Positions 1 to 8,206 are shown, counted from the stretch's first letter. The stretch: DNA of 64,000 bases from Zymobacter palmae (GCF_003610015.1 NZ_AP018933.1:1550001-1614000), one strand, 5' to 3'. Made by a program: numbers and translations. Notes: generated from the sequence alone by a model not told the origin.

Positions 1-698
1 GGATGACCACGGTCAAGGGCCTGTTCGGGTTGATGCTACTGGGCACAGCACTATGGCTACTGGCCCGCATCCTGCCGCCAGCATGCACTCTGCTGCTATG
101 GGGCATCTGGGGACTGGGTGGGGCGCGACTACTGGGCGCAGGCTTGCCACCCCAACAAGGAAGCCGAGCACTACTGCAGGTCACTGGCTGGGCAGTAGCC
201 ATATGGAGTGTCGCCTGTATTGCAGGCGCAGCGGCTGGCGGTCACGACCCACTTCGCCCATTGGCCTCTTTTACCGCTACAGCCACCACTGAGCCACGCT
301 TAAGGCCCTCTTCCGATACAGCCTCGCCTTGGCCTCGCATCAACCGTATAGAGACGTTGCAGCGCGTACTGAACGACAGCTCAAGTCAGCCGCTACTGAT
401 TGATATCTATGCAGATTGGTGCACCAGCTGCCAGCAGATGGAGCGCACGGTATATGCAGCGCCCGAATTGCAGCCAATTCTGAGTCTTTTTCGGGGTTTT
501 CGACTGGATGTCACGCATCCTGACAAAAAGACGCTCGAATTTCTGCGAGACCACGGTTTATTTGGCCCCCCAGGCGTTCTATTTTTCGTTGAGGGACAAG
601 AGGCTGCCGATGAGCGTATCGTCGGCGAACGTTCGCGAGAAGAAGTGGAAAACCACCTGCGCGCGGTGCTGAACGCATCACGTCGTGCTCAGCCATGA
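1..698 (+). CDS. dsbD: Thiol:disulfide interchange protein DsbD, C-terminal part (5' end outside window)
   Basis: The reading frame is open to the left edge, so this is the tail of a longer gene. The visible part starts with hydrophobic transmembrane segments (roughly the first 75 residues) and ends in a periplasmic thioredoxin-like domain with the active-site stretch ADWCTSCQQ, a CxxC pair. That arrangement, membrane core followed by a C-terminal thioredoxin domain (DsbD-gamma), is typical of DsbD, which carries electrons from cytoplasmic thioredoxin to periplasmic DsbC/DsbG. The alpha domain and most of the membrane core lie outside the window. In relatives as I recall them, aroQ sits between dsbD and accB; here only about 220 bp separate them. 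Identification is strong; full length is unknown. Confidence 0.88.
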   Translation, partial: MTTVKGLFGLMLLGTALWLLARILPPACTLLLWGIWGLGGARLLGAGLPPQQGSRALLQVTGWAVAIWSVACIAGAAAGGHDPLRPLASFTATATTEPRLRPSSDTASPWPRINRIETLQRVLNDSSSQPLLIDIYADWCTSCQQMERTVYAAPELQPILSLFRGFRLDVTHPDKKTLEFLRDHGLFGPPGVLFFVEGQEAADERIVGERSREEVENHLRAVLNASRRAQP

Positions 699-711
699 CT
701 AGACACTGCCT

Positions 712-837
712 TTAATTTTCGGCAAACTCCATCTCCATCGGCTGAGCGGGCATATCTTCGACTATCATGAAGCGATCTTCGAAGTTCTTGCACAGGTTAA
801 CAGCGTCACCCTTATCGCTGACCTCTGCACGACTCAC
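712..837 (-). CDS. Possible 41-residue micro-ORF or gene remnant
   Basis: In the short space between dsbD and accB the minus strand holds an open frame from a GTG to a TAA that stops 13 bases from the end of dsbD. The predicted peptide is acidic and protein-like in composition, ending in EDMPAQPMEMEFAEN. A GAGGG stretch lies about nine bases before the GTG, and an in-frame TAG lies just upstream of it. I do not recognise it. It may be a genuine small protein, the end of a decayed gene, or chance; the last cannot be excluded at this length. Confidence 0.22.
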   Translation of the reverse strand: MSRAEVSDKGDAVNLCKNFEDRFMIVEDMPAQPMEMEFAEN

Positions 838-919
838 GCGCTAAGCCCTCTTGATCTACGCTCCTGCTGTCCCAAGGCACAGGGGTATTCATTTCACAGC
901 TATCGGAACTGAATTACAC

Positions 920-1387
920 ATGGACATTCGCAAGGTCAAAAAACTGATCGAACTGCTGGAAGAATCCAACGTCAGCGAAATCGAAATTCAGGAAGGCGAA
1001 GAATCCGTCCGCATCAGCCGCAACTTCAGCCAGGTAGGCGGCCAGGCACCGGTCACCGCTTACTACTCTGCTCCGCAGCCGGTTCAAGCCGCAGCACCTG
1101 CCGCTCCCGCACCTGCTGCCGCAGAAGCACCGGCAGCGCCTGCCGCTCCGGCAGGCCACGCGGTCAACTCTCCGATGGTCGGCACCTTCTACCGCGCTTC
1201 CGCGCCGGGCGCTAAACCGTTCGTTGAAGAAGGTCAGCAGGTCCGCAAGGGCGATACCGTCTGCATCGTCGAAGCCATGAAGATGATGAACCAGATCGAA
1301 GCGGACAAGGACGGCATCATCGGTGCCGTACTCGTTGAAGACGGTCAGCCGGTCGAATTCGACCAGCCGCTGGTTACCATCCTCTGA
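920..1387 (+). CDS. accB: Biotin carboxyl carrier protein of acetyl-CoA carboxylase
   Basis: This encodes a 155-residue BCCP, the biotin-bearing subunit that shuttles carboxyl groups between biotin carboxylase (AccC) and the AccAD carboxyltransferase in the first step of fatty-acid synthesis. An N-terminal segment ([16 protein letters not shown]) is followed by an Ala/Pro-rich flexible linker at about residues 50-80 and a C-terminal biotinyl domain. The biotin acceptor is Lys121 in EAMKMMN. The ATG at 920 gives the family N-terminus; an upstream in-frame start would add 23 residues without resemblance. accC follows 80 bp downstream on the same strand, so the two are probably co-transcribed, as usual. 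Confidence 0.97.
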   Translation: MDIRKVKKLIELLEESNVSEIEIQEGEESVRISRNFSQVGGQAPVTAYYSAPQPVQAAAPAAPAPAAAEAPAAPAAPAGHAVNSPMVGTFYRASAPGAKPFVEEGQQVRKGDTVCIVEAMKMMNQIEADKDGIIGAVLVEDGQPVEFDQPLVTIL

Positions 1388-1467
1388 GCCACTTGCCCCT
1401 GTCAGCAGCGCACTGCGCCTGACAGGGTGTCTTGCTGCACCTGTCTCACCGAATCTGCGAGAAGATC

Positions 1468-2817
1468 ATGTTGCAAAAGGTACTGATCGCCAACCGCGGC
1501 GAAATTGCACTGCGTATCCTGCGTGCATGCAAGGAGCTCGGCATCAGAACGGTGGCCGTTCATTCGAAAGCCGATCGTGACCTCATTCACGTCCGCCTAG
1601 CAGACGAAGCCGTCTGCATCGGCCCGGCTTCCCCGGCCCAGTCCTACCTCAACATTCCGGCACTGATTTCTGCCGCTGAGGTCACCGACGCCTCCGCCAT
1701 CCATCCTGGCTATGGTTTCCTGTCCGAGAACGCCGACTTTGCCGAGCAGGTAGAGCGCTCTGGTTTCGCCTTCATCGGCCCGACCGCCGACGTCATCCGT
1801 CTAATGGGTGACAAGGTATCGGCTATCGAATCTATGAAAGCCGCTGGCGTACCGACCGTCCCCGGTTCCGATGGCCCGCTGCCGGCCGATGATCAGAAGA
1901 TCATCGACTTCGGTCGCCGCATCGGCTACCCGGTCATCGTCAAAGCTGCCGCAGGTGGTGGTGGTCGCGGTATGCGCGTCGTGCGTGAAGAAAGCGAACT
2001 GCTGGAAGCGGTCAGCGTCACCAAGACCGAAGCCAATGCCGCATTCGGTAGCGACGTGGTCTACATGGAGAAATTCCTGGAAAACCCGCGCCACATCGAA
2101 GTTCAGGTGCTGGCTGACGGACAAGGGAATGCTGTCCATCTTTACGACCGTGACTGCTCGCTGCAGCGTCGCCACCAGAAGGTACTGGAAGAAGCTCCAG
2201 CACCGGGTGTCGATCCTGAAGCGCGTGCGCACGTGCTCAAGTCCTGCGTCGATGCCTGCATCAAAATTGGCTACCGTGGTGCCGGTACGTTCGAATTCCT
2301 GTACGAAAATGGTCGTTTCTTCTTCATCGAAATGAACACCCGCGTGCAGGTCGAACACCCCGTCACTGAAATGGTGACCGGTGTTGATATCGTCAAGGAA
2401 CAGCTGCGCGTCGCTTCCGGTCTGCCGCTGTCCATTCGTCAGGAAGATATCAAGCTGCGTGGTCACGCCTTCGAGTGCCGCATCAACGCCGAAGATGCTG
2501 ATACGTTTATGCCGTCTCCCGGCAAGATCACCTTCTACCACGCACCGGGCGGTATCGGCGTACGTATGGACTCCCATATCTACACCGGCTACACCGTTCC
2601 GCCGTACTACGACTCTTTGATCGGCAAGCTGATCACGTGGGGCGATGACCGTGCTAGCGCGCTGACACGCATGCGCAACGCCCTCGATGAGATCTTGGTG
2701 GAAGGCATCAAGACGAATATCCCGATGCAACAGCGTCTGGTGCGTGACGAAGCCTTCATCAAGGGCGGCGTCAACATCCACTATCTAGAAAATTCGCTGG
2801 CGTCGAAAAAGCACTGA
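1468..2817 (+). CDS. accC: Biotin carboxylase subunit of acetyl-CoA carboxylase
   Basis: A 449-residue biotin carboxylase, the length normal for AccC. It carboxylates the biotin on AccB with ATP and bicarbonate. Visible landmarks are the N-terminal [12 protein letters not shown] segment, the ATP-grasp glycine-rich loop [12 protein letters not shown] near residue 165, and the catalytic segment [14 protein letters not shown] near residue 288-300. The start at 1468 gives [12 protein letters not shown], matching family proteins; the frame is open further upstream without similarity. It follows accB directly and is followed by a hairpin terminator, so accBC looks like a unit separate from prmA. 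Confidence 0.98.
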   Translation: MLQKVLIANRGEIALRILRACKELGIRTVAVHSKADRDLIHVRLADEAVCIGPASPAQSYLNIPALISAAEVTDASAIHPGYGFLSENADFAEQVERSGFAFIGPTADVIRLMGDKVSAIESMKAAGVPTVPGSDGPLPADDQKIIDFGRRIGYPVIVKAAAGGGGRGMRVVREESELLEAVSVTKTEANAAFGSDVVYMEKFLENPRHIEVQVLADGQGNAVHLYDRDCSLQRRHQKVLEEAPAPGVDPEARAHVLKSCVDACIKIGYRGAGTFEFLYENGRFFFIEMNTRVQVEHPVTEMVTGVDIVKEQLRVASGLPLSIRQEDIKLRGHAFECRINAEDADTFMPSPGKITFYHAPGGIGVRMDSHIYTGYTVPPYYDSLIGKLITWGDDRASALTRMRNALDEILVEGIKTNIPMQQRLVRDEAFIKGGVNIHYLENSLASKKH

Positions 2818-2868
2818 GTGAAAATCGGCAGGCCTTTTGGTATAAACCAGGGCCTGTTATTTCGCTTC

Positions 2869-2895
2869 GAAAGAGCGGCCAGGTGCCGCTCTTTT
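2869..2895 (+). terminator. Rho-independent terminator after accC
   Basis: A GC-rich stem (AAAGAGCGGC paired with GCCGCTCTTT) with a short loop is followed by a T-rich end about 50 bases after the accC stop. It would end the accBC transcript before prmA. Confidence 0.75.
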
Positions 2896-2999
2896 CGCAG
2901 GTGCAGCTTTTATAGCTGCCTGCATGCTTCTCTCTTCTGACTTTCACGCCAGTGTCGTTTTATCGCGACACTGGCCGTGCTTACCGAGGTATTGCTGCC

Positions 3000-3911
3000 A
3001 TGGCATGGCTTCAGCTCAAGGCCTGTATCGATCCTGAACACGCCGATCTGCTCGAATCACTGCTGACCGATGAGGGTGCTTGCGCCATCACGCTCGAAGA
3101 TGCCGAGGACACACCGGTATTTGAACCTGAGCGCGGCACCACGCCATTATGGGCACATACCGTACTGAAAGGGCTGTATGACGACCTTGAAGGCGTTGAC
3201 GGCATGCTCAGTCGTGTACAACAAGGCTGGGCTAGTCAGCTGCCAGAGGTCCCCGCTCCACAGATCGACTACGAGATCCTACAAGATCAGGACTGGACGC
3301 GTGTTTGGATGGACGACTTCCATCCGCTGCGTATGGGCGAACGTTTATGGATCGTTCCGAGCTGGCACGAACCGCCCGAACCGAATGCCGTCAACCTCAT
3401 CCTTGATCCCGGCCTTGCCTTCGGCACCGGCACGCACCCGACCACAGCACTGTGCTTGGAATGGCTGGACCAGCAAGCCGTGGAAGGTGTTCTACAAGAT
3501 CATACCCTGCTGGATGTAGGCTGCGGTTCTGGCATTCTGGCAATCGCAGGCCTCAAGCTGGGCGCGCGCTATGCCCGCGGCACCGACATCGACCCACAAG
3601 CCCTGCTCGCCAGCCGCGACAATGCTCAACGCAACGCCATCGAGGACGCGCAGTTCACCCTGCACTACCCCGAAAATGCACCGCAGGAAACCTACGATAT
3701 CGTTGTGGCCAACATTTTGGCTGGACCACTCGTCGAACTGGCGCCTATGATCGCTGGCTATATTGCCCCCGGTGGCCGCTTTGCGTTGTCCGGCATTCTG
3801 GCCAACCAAGCCAATGATATCGTTGCGGCGTATGAAGCACAGGGCCTGTTCGTCAAGCCACCGGTAGATCGTGAAGGCTGGATTCGCGTCGATGGTTACC
3901 GCCCGGAGTGA
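3000..3911 (+). CDS. prmA: Ribosomal protein L11 methyltransferase
   Basis: This 303-residue protein resembles PrmA, which trimethylates ribosomal protein L11 using S-adenosylmethionine. The N-terminal L11-recognition domain (about residues 1-120) carries the family signature QDWTRVWMDDFHPLRMG. The C-terminal Rossmann methyltransferase domain shows FGTGTHPTTALCLEWL and the SAM-binding motif LDVGCGSGILAIAG. The start MAWLQLKACID at 3000 agrees with the family; an in-frame codon 48 bp upstream would add an unrelated leader. dusB starts 9 bp after its stop, so prmA-dusB-fis form one transcription unit. Confidence 0.96.
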   Translation: MAWLQLKACIDPEHADLLESLLTDEGACAITLEDAEDTPVFEPERGTTPLWAHTVLKGLYDDLEGVDGMLSRVQQGWASQLPEVPAPQIDYEILQDQDWTRVWMDDFHPLRMGERLWIVPSWHEPPEPNAVNLILDPGLAFGTGTHPTTALCLEWLDQQAVEGVLQDHTLLDVGCGSGILAIAGLKLGARYARGTDIDPQALLASRDNAQRNAIEDAQFTLHYPENAPQETYDIVVANILAGPLVELAPMIAGYIAPGGRFALSGILANQANDIVAAYEAQGLFVKPPVDREGWIRVDGYRPE

Positions 3912-3920
3912 TGTAAACGC

Positions 3921-4925
3921 ATGAGCTTTACCGTTCTGCCGCCGCGACTGCCCACCATTGGCCCTTATGCGCTGACGACACCGTGCATTCTGGCTCCGAT
4001 GGCCGGTGTCACGGATCGTCCTTTTCGTCAGCTGTGCCGACAGCTGGGCGCGGGGCTAACCGTGTCGGAAATGGTCACCTCCGACCGGAACCTATGGCAT
4101 ACGGCAAAGTCGAAGCTGCGCCTTGACCATCGTGGCGAACCCGAGCCCCGCATCGTTCAGATCGCCGGCGGCGATCCCGAGATGCTCGCAGACGCAGCAC
4201 GAGGCAATGTCGAGCACGGTGCCCAGATCATCGACATCAACATGGGCTGTCCGGCTAAGAAAGTGTGCAACAAGGCTGCCGGCTCAGCGCTGCTACGCGA
4301 TGAACGACTGGTCGGCGATATCTTAGCCACCGTAGTATCTGCCGTCGACGTACCGGTCACGCTCAAGATCCGTACGGGGTGGTGCGAAAATACGCGCAAC
4401 GGCATTCGCATCGCTCGGCTAGCCGAGTCACTGGGCATTCAAGCGCTCGCCGTTCACGGCCGTACGCGTGAACAACGCTATACTGGCGAAGCGGAATACG
4501 ACACGATCGCTGCTATCCGGCAGGCCATCGATATTCCGGTATTCGCCAATGGCGATATCGACTCACCGGAAAAGGCCTATCGCGTTCTGCAACACACTAA
4601 GGCTGATGCTGTCATGATCGGCCGCAGCGCCCAAGGGAACCCATGGCTGTTCAGGGAGATCGTTCACTACCTGCAGACGGGAGAGCATCTGGCCCCCCCC
4701 TCTGCCGACGAACGGCTCGCGGTTATGCAGACGCACTTAAGCGCGCTATACCAACACTACGGCGATTATATGGGCGTGCGCATCGCCCGAAAGCATGTGG
4801 GCTGGTACCTTCAGACCCTACCAGAAGGCCAACAGGCTCGCGCCCGTTTCAATGCACTCGAGACGCCAGAGCAACAGCGCGCGTTCGTGCACGCATTTCT
4901 GTCGCCAATATGCGCCAGCATGTGA
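3921..4925 (+). CDS. dusB: tRNA-dihydrouridine synthase B
   Basis: A 334-residue flavoprotein that reduces uridine to dihydrouridine in the tRNA D-loop. The N-terminal TIM barrel carries the flavin-binding segment PMAGVTDRPFRQL, the catalytic Cys region INMGCPAKKVCNKAAGSALL and the phosphate-binding stretch MIGRSAQGNPWLF. A small helical C-terminal domain completes it. It sits between prmA and fis; the dusB-fis pair is a classic gammaproteobacterial operon, and fis begins 10 bases after the dusB stop. Confidence 0.97.
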   Translation: MSFTVLPPRLPTIGPYALTTPCILAPMAGVTDRPFRQLCRQLGAGLTVSEMVTSDRNLWHTAKSKLRLDHRGEPEPRIVQIAGGDPEMLADAARGNVEHGAQIIDINMGCPAKKVCNKAAGSALLRDERLVGDILATVVSAVDVPVTLKIRTGWCENTRNGIRIARLAESLGIQALAVHGRTREQRYTGEAEYDTIAAIRQAIDIPVFANGDIDSPEKAYRVLQHTKADAVMIGRSAQGNPWLFREIVHYLQTGEHLAPPSADERLAVMQTHLSALYQHYGDYMGVRIARKHVGWYLQTLPEGQQARARFNALETPEQQRAFVHAFLSPICASM

Positions 4926-4935
4926 GAAAGACATC

Positions 4936-5241
4936 ATGAGTCACGATACACAACCAAAGCACGCCGACACGCATCCCGCCTCTTCTGCCCCGCAGCACGC
5001 TGTGCAGGAATCGCAGGCGACGCTACGCGAGACCGTTGCCGCAACAATGCAGCGCTATTTCCATCATCTGGACGGAGAGACGGTAACCGACCTGTATGAC
5101 ATGGTACTGGCCGAAGTCGAAGCCCCCCTGCTCAGCAGTGTCATGGACTACGTGCACGGCAACCAAACGCACGCCTCGCAGATGCTCGGACTCAATCGCG
5201 GCACACTGCGCAAGAAACTCAAACAGTACAACCTGCTGTAA
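4936..5241 (+). CDS. fis: Nucleoid-associated DNA-binding protein Fis
   Basis: A 101-residue Fis homologue, close to the usual 98. Fis is a homodimeric nucleoid protein that bends DNA and controls rRNA promoters and recombination. The C-terminal helix-turn-helix is recognisable in VHGNQTHASQMLGLNRGTLRKKL and ends in KQYNLL. The N-terminal arm is somewhat longer and His/Ala-rich. The ATG at 4936 is chosen because it gives MSHDTQPK directly after dusB; a longer frame that starts inside dusB is less plausible. In related genomes purH normally follows; here the AT-rich accessory block intervenes. Confidence 0.96.
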   Translation: MSHDTQPKHADTHPASSAPQHAVQESQATLRETVAATMQRYFHHLDGETVTDLYDMVLAEVEAPLLSSVMDYVHGNQTHASQMLGLNRGTLRKKLKQYNLL

Positions 5242-5688
5242 CCGCCCTCCTCTACTCCTGCATCAGCCTTATTGGCACCACTGCCAGTGACACGCCGTGA
5301 CATGTATTGCTCAACCAAGAGACAGGTCACGGCGATAGGCTGTATACACGCTAAAAAATAACTTTGGCTATGTAGCGTGTAGCGCACAAAAAAGTTCAAG
5401 CCATACCAGTAGTGTTCAATAGTGGCTAGGATCAGTTTTCTGGACGTTAACCGCCCAGCCCTCTTCAATGACCATCGCTCCCCTCTAAGCTGAATGAATA
5501 AGTGCATGTTTCATAGCTCCAATGCCCGTGTCATTGAAGGGACTTCAAACCACAAATCTGCGCTAAAAGCCGTCTATTTTAGAAAAGGTAGAAGCCATCG
5601 TTCCGGTTATGAAACAGTCTCTAAGAGTTATTGGCCATCCTGATTATTCAATAATACAATATTTCTCCTGACCCCAAGGATATGTAGC
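5242..5688. other. Intergenic stretch after fis with one interspersed repeat
   Basis: No convincing gene is present. A long minus-strand frame here overlaps fis and has no protein-like signature. Base composition becomes richer in A+T from about 5330 onward. The stretch includes the 122-bp inverted-repeat element at 5501-5622 listed separately. The start of the accessory block probably lies here. Confidence 0.6.
5501..5622 (+). repeat. MITE-like interspersed element, copy 1
   Basis: The ends are near-perfect inverted repeats: TGTTTCATAGC at the left and GGTTATGAAACAGTCTCT at the right. The interior matches the copies at 11692-11803 and 44868-44991 over runs such as AAAGCCGTCTATTTTAGAAA. This is the most divergent of the three direct copies. 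A non-autonomous transposon relic (MITE) is the best explanation; no transposase is encoded. Confidence 0.72.
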
Positions 5689-5934
5689 ATGAAGAAAATA
5701 GCAAAATTAGTTCTCTATATCTTTGCGACATTTGCCGTAACTTTCATTATTCCATTTTCAGCATTATCTGACTTTATAGCAGAACACAGTGTTTGGATGA
5801 ATATTGGCGATGGAGAAGATGCTTACGACAATATAGATATGATAGCCCTATCTTTGCAGATAGCTGTAAGTGCATTTATTGTTTGCATTGCTGTAAGAAT
5901 AATTAAATTTATACTAATCGAATTCAAAAAATAG
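5689..5934 (+). CDS. Small two-helix membrane protein of unknown function
   Basis: An 81-residue protein preceded by an AAGGA ribosome-binding site. It starts with a basic MKKIAKL followed by a hydrophobic helix (about residues 7-25). A middle loop is acidic (HSVWMNIGDGEDAYDNID). A second hydrophobic helix follows (about residues 51-71) and the tail is basic (KFILIEFKK). The topology suggests an inner-membrane protein with a short acidic periplasmic or cytoplasmic loop. I do not recognise a family. Base composition is much more AT-rich than the core genes, suggesting foreign origin. A strong terminator lies 160 bp downstream, before the first LuxR copy. Confidence 0.6.
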   Translation: MKKIAKLVLYIFATFAVTFIIPFSALSDFIAEHSVWMNIGDGEDAYDNIDMIALSLQIAVSAFIVCIAVRIIKFILIEFKK

Positions 5935-6095
5935 CCGCATACTTTATATTTTTCAGGCGTATGCTTCGTAAGTTGTGTTGAAATCAATGTAAAAAATGAA
6001 ATATATAAAAACATTATATTTGTGATGGTCAAGTGGAAGAGAAAGTGTGTGTAAGCTTTAGATGTTCATAATTCTCTCTACTTCCTCCCCATATA

Positions 6096-6126
6096 TAGAC
6101 CCACCTTTTGAGTGGGTCTATTTTTT
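6096..6126 (+). terminator. Rho-independent terminator between small membrane gene and LuxR copy 1
   Basis: A perfect 9-bp stem, TAGACCCAC paired with GTGGGTCTA, is followed by six T. A degraded copy lies at 7353-7382, which shows that this element is part of the duplicated unit. Confidence 0.8.
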
Positions 6127-6160
6127 GTAGCTGTTCTTTCGTGCAGTGGTTTCGCACGTA

Positions 6161-6192
6161 GATTTCTTTACAGTAACGAGATAAAGAACGTC
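6161..6192 (+). promoter_or_regulatory. Conserved 32-bp upstream element of LuxR copy 1
   Basis: Thirty-one of 32 bases match the stretch at 7419-7450 in front of the second copy, while flanking DNA has diverged. It contains TTTACAGTAA and AGATAAAGAACGTC. Its position 20 bp before the start codon suggests a promoter, an operator or a leader element. I cannot assign -35 and -10 boxes with confidence. Confidence 0.45.
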
Positions 6193-6211
6193 AAAAACGG
6201 GGTGCGACAAA

Positions 6212-6928
6212 ATGAATAGTCAGTGGCAGATAGACTTGTTTAATGATTTACAAAGTGCGACTGATATGCAAGATGTTTTGGATGCTAGCTTAAAAATAGT
6301 TAAACCTTTAGGATTTGAATTTTGTACATTCAAAACAAAATTTGCAATGCCTTTAGTAAATAGAAAAACTTATGTTTTGGGTACTAACGAAGATAAAGTT
6401 AATCAAAAAAACAGTTCCGGTGGCTACGATAAAGCTCCAGTAACCATGCATTGCTCAAAAACAAATATTCCAGCGATATGGACTGGAAAAAATGAAGGTG
6501 CAATCTTCGAAAAAGACCCTGAGTTAGTAGAAGAATATTTTAGCTGGGGGCATAAAGGAGGATGGGCACAATCTGTAAATGAAGGTAGCGGGCAATTTAG
6601 TATGTTTATTGTAGATGGCCCAGAAATAATGGCTCAATCTTATCTTGAAAACCATGTCAACTTCAATCTAGAGTAGATTACAATTGCCGTTCATAGTGCT
6701 ATAAGTAGGATAAGACAAGAAAGCAAAAATAATATACAGTTATCAGAGCGCGAAAAAGAAGTTTTAAAATGGAGTGGTGATGGTAAAACTGCTGATGAAA
6801 TAGCACAAATATTAAATTTAAGTCACAGCACTATAAACTTTCATCTTAGAAAAACAATGTACAAACTCAATGCTCCAAATAAAACAAATGCAATTGTTAA
6901 AGCTATTTACCTCAATCTTCTCCATTAA
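6212..6928 (+). pseudogene. LuxR-type quorum-sensing regulator, copy 1, interrupted by one in-frame TAG
   Basis: The frame runs from ATG at 6212 to TAA at 6926-6928 (238 codon positions) and contains a single stop, TAG at 6674-6676. The first 154 residues resemble the N-terminal autoinducer-binding domain of LuxR proteins (GGYDKAPVTMHC, then FSWGHKGGWAQS). After the stop the same frame encodes a complete LuxR-type helix-turn-helix, LSEREKEVLKWSGDGKTADE through STINFHL and KLNAPNKTNAIVKAI. The usual Asp-Pro of AHL-binding LuxR proteins reads Ala-Pro here, so a different ligand is possible. The stop falls in the linker between domains, so a free ligand-binding domain may still be made. No luxI is in the window. 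AT-rich, probably acquired. Confidence 0.8.
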
Positions 6929-6971
6929 CCTCCATATCAATTGAGCGTCTTTATTGCAGTTTACGACCTCA

Positions 6972-7002
6972 CCTACAGCGACGTTAGAAACGTAGCTGTA
7001 GG
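6972..7002. repeat. 31-bp inverted repeat downstream of LuxR copy 1
   Basis: CCTACAGC, one base, ACGT, a five-base loop, ACGT, one base and GCTGTAGG form a near-perfect dyad of 12 paired bases per arm. No T-run follows, so it is not a typical terminator. It may be an operator or a transposon-end relic. Confidence 0.55.
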
Positions 7003-7352
7003 CATCATTTTGTACAATTTGGGTATGCGCGCTTGGTACGAATGACAGAAAAAGTGCTAACATTTTATCCATTACATCAACAGGGCCGGCAGTAAGCAAG
7101 AAAAATACCTTCAAATAAAACTAGAAGAAGTAGTTATTACAAACGTCTCAGCGTTTGGGAACGCTCATGATGACCTTCCCCTTGAGCATGTGAATTTCAA
7201 CTATGGGCGCATCTCATTAACTTAAACTTAGCAAAGCCGTGCAACCGGCCAAGCTGGAGTCAATATCAGCGGTGGCTGGGATCGCGCAGCTAACAAGGCT
7301 TATGCTTCGTAAGCTGTGTTGAAGTCAACGTAAAAAATAAGAAGCCCGCCCA

Positions 7353-7382
7353 TAGACCCACCTCATTAGTGTGTCTATTTCT
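7353..7382 (+). terminator. Degraded copy of the terminator in the LuxR leader
   Basis: TAGACCCAC pairs with GTGTGTCTA with one mismatch and is followed by a weak T-rich tail. It corresponds to the intact terminator at 6096-6126 and marks the duplicated leader. Confidence 0.45.
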
Positions 7383-7418
7383 TTACAGCTGCCTTTTAGT
7401 TCAGTAGCTATTCAGCTT

Positions 7419-7450
7419 GATTTCTTTACAGTAATGAGATAAAGAACGTC
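7419..7450 (+). promoter_or_regulatory. Conserved 32-bp upstream element of LuxR copy 2
   Basis: This differs by one base from the element at 6161-6192. It lies 17 bp before the start codon of copy 2; a GGGGGTGGAG ribosome-binding site follows. Confidence 0.45.
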
Positions 7451-7467
7451 GTAAAGGGGGTGGAGAA

Positions 7468-8175
7468 ATGAACAGCCAGTGGCAGATAGATTTATACAAT
7501 GATTTAGAAAAAGCCATCACTATGCAAGATGTCCTAGACTATGCTCTCAAAACAACCAAAAAATTTGGTTTTGAAAGTGCTGGCTGGAGAACAGAAATTC
7601 CTTTACCAATGTCGAATAGAACGACATTGGCAATTAATACTATAGAAGATGATGTAGTAGAAAAACATGCAAATGGTGGCTATGACAATGCTCCAGTACC
7701 ACTTCATTGTTCTCAAACGATAGAGCCTATTTATTGGCTAGGTACAATGAATGATGACATGTACTCTAAAGTACCTGATTTATGTGATGAATATTATGGA
7801 TGGGGTCATTATGGAGGTTGAGCGCAATCATTTATAGAGAGCAAATCCTCATTTAGTATGCTTTGGCTAGATACGTCTGCGCCAATATCTCAAAAAGATA
7901 TTGATAATGTATATTTTAAAATGCAATATATTTCCACGATTATTTTGACAAAAATAAATCAAAAAAAGCACAATGAAAATATTAAACTTTCAGAACGAGA
8001 AAAAGAAGTATTAAGGTGGTCAGGTGATGGAAAAACGGCAGACGAAATCGGAATGATACTAAATTTAAGCTGCAGTACTGTAAACTTTCATTTAAGAAAT
8101 TCCATGCTTAAATTAAATGCTCCAAATAAAACCTCGGCGATTGTAAAAGCTATCTACCTTAATCTTTTACACTAA
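7468..8175 (+). pseudogene. LuxR-type quorum-sensing regulator, copy 2, interrupted by one in-frame TGA
   Basis: A paralogue of the gene at 6212, with the same opening MNSQWQIDL. The frame from 7468 to TAA at 8173-8175 (235 codon positions) has one stop, TGA at 7819-7821. It replaces the Trp codon TGG of copy 1 in the shared motif GWGHxGGWAQS, so a single G-to-A change explains it. Downstream the frame stays open through the rest of the ligand-binding domain and a complete LuxR helix-turn-helix (LSEREKEVLRWSGDGKTADE, STVNFHLRNSM). Because the stop falls inside the ligand-binding domain, the truncated 117-residue product is unlikely to fold. Loss of function is the simple reading; readthrough or recoding is the alternative. 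Confidence 0.8.
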
Positions 8176-8186
8176 ATACTCCCCTA

Positions 8187-8206
8187 GCCCGCTGTCAGCG
8201 GGCCTT
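8187..8206 (+). terminator. Terminator-like hairpin after LuxR copy 2
   Basis: AGCCCGCTG pairs with CAGCGGGC around a tiny loop and is followed by CTTTCT, about 12 bases after the stop of copy 2. Confidence 0.6.

Larger units (their letters stand above)
6929..7467. other. Spacer between the two LuxR copies
   Basis: No gene is convincing. From about 7300 onward the sequence repeats, in diverged form, the leader of copy 1: a TATGCTTCGTAAG-type stretch, a degraded terminator and the 32-bp element. A strong dyad lies at 6972-7002. The segment 7140-7290 is less AT-rich than its surroundings and may be a relic of something else; I could not identify it. Confidence 0.55.

Noticed and set aside
1801-2781. 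326-codon open frame antisense to accC
   Set aside because: Shadow of accC; no ribosome-binding site or family signature.
5148-5507. 119-codon minus-strand frame after fis
   Set aside because: It overlaps the fis helix-turn-helix region and the MITE-like element and has no protein-like pattern.
6818-7114. 98-codon minus-strand frame between the LuxR copies
   Set aside because: It is antisense to the conserved LuxR helix-turn-helix and shows no start signals.
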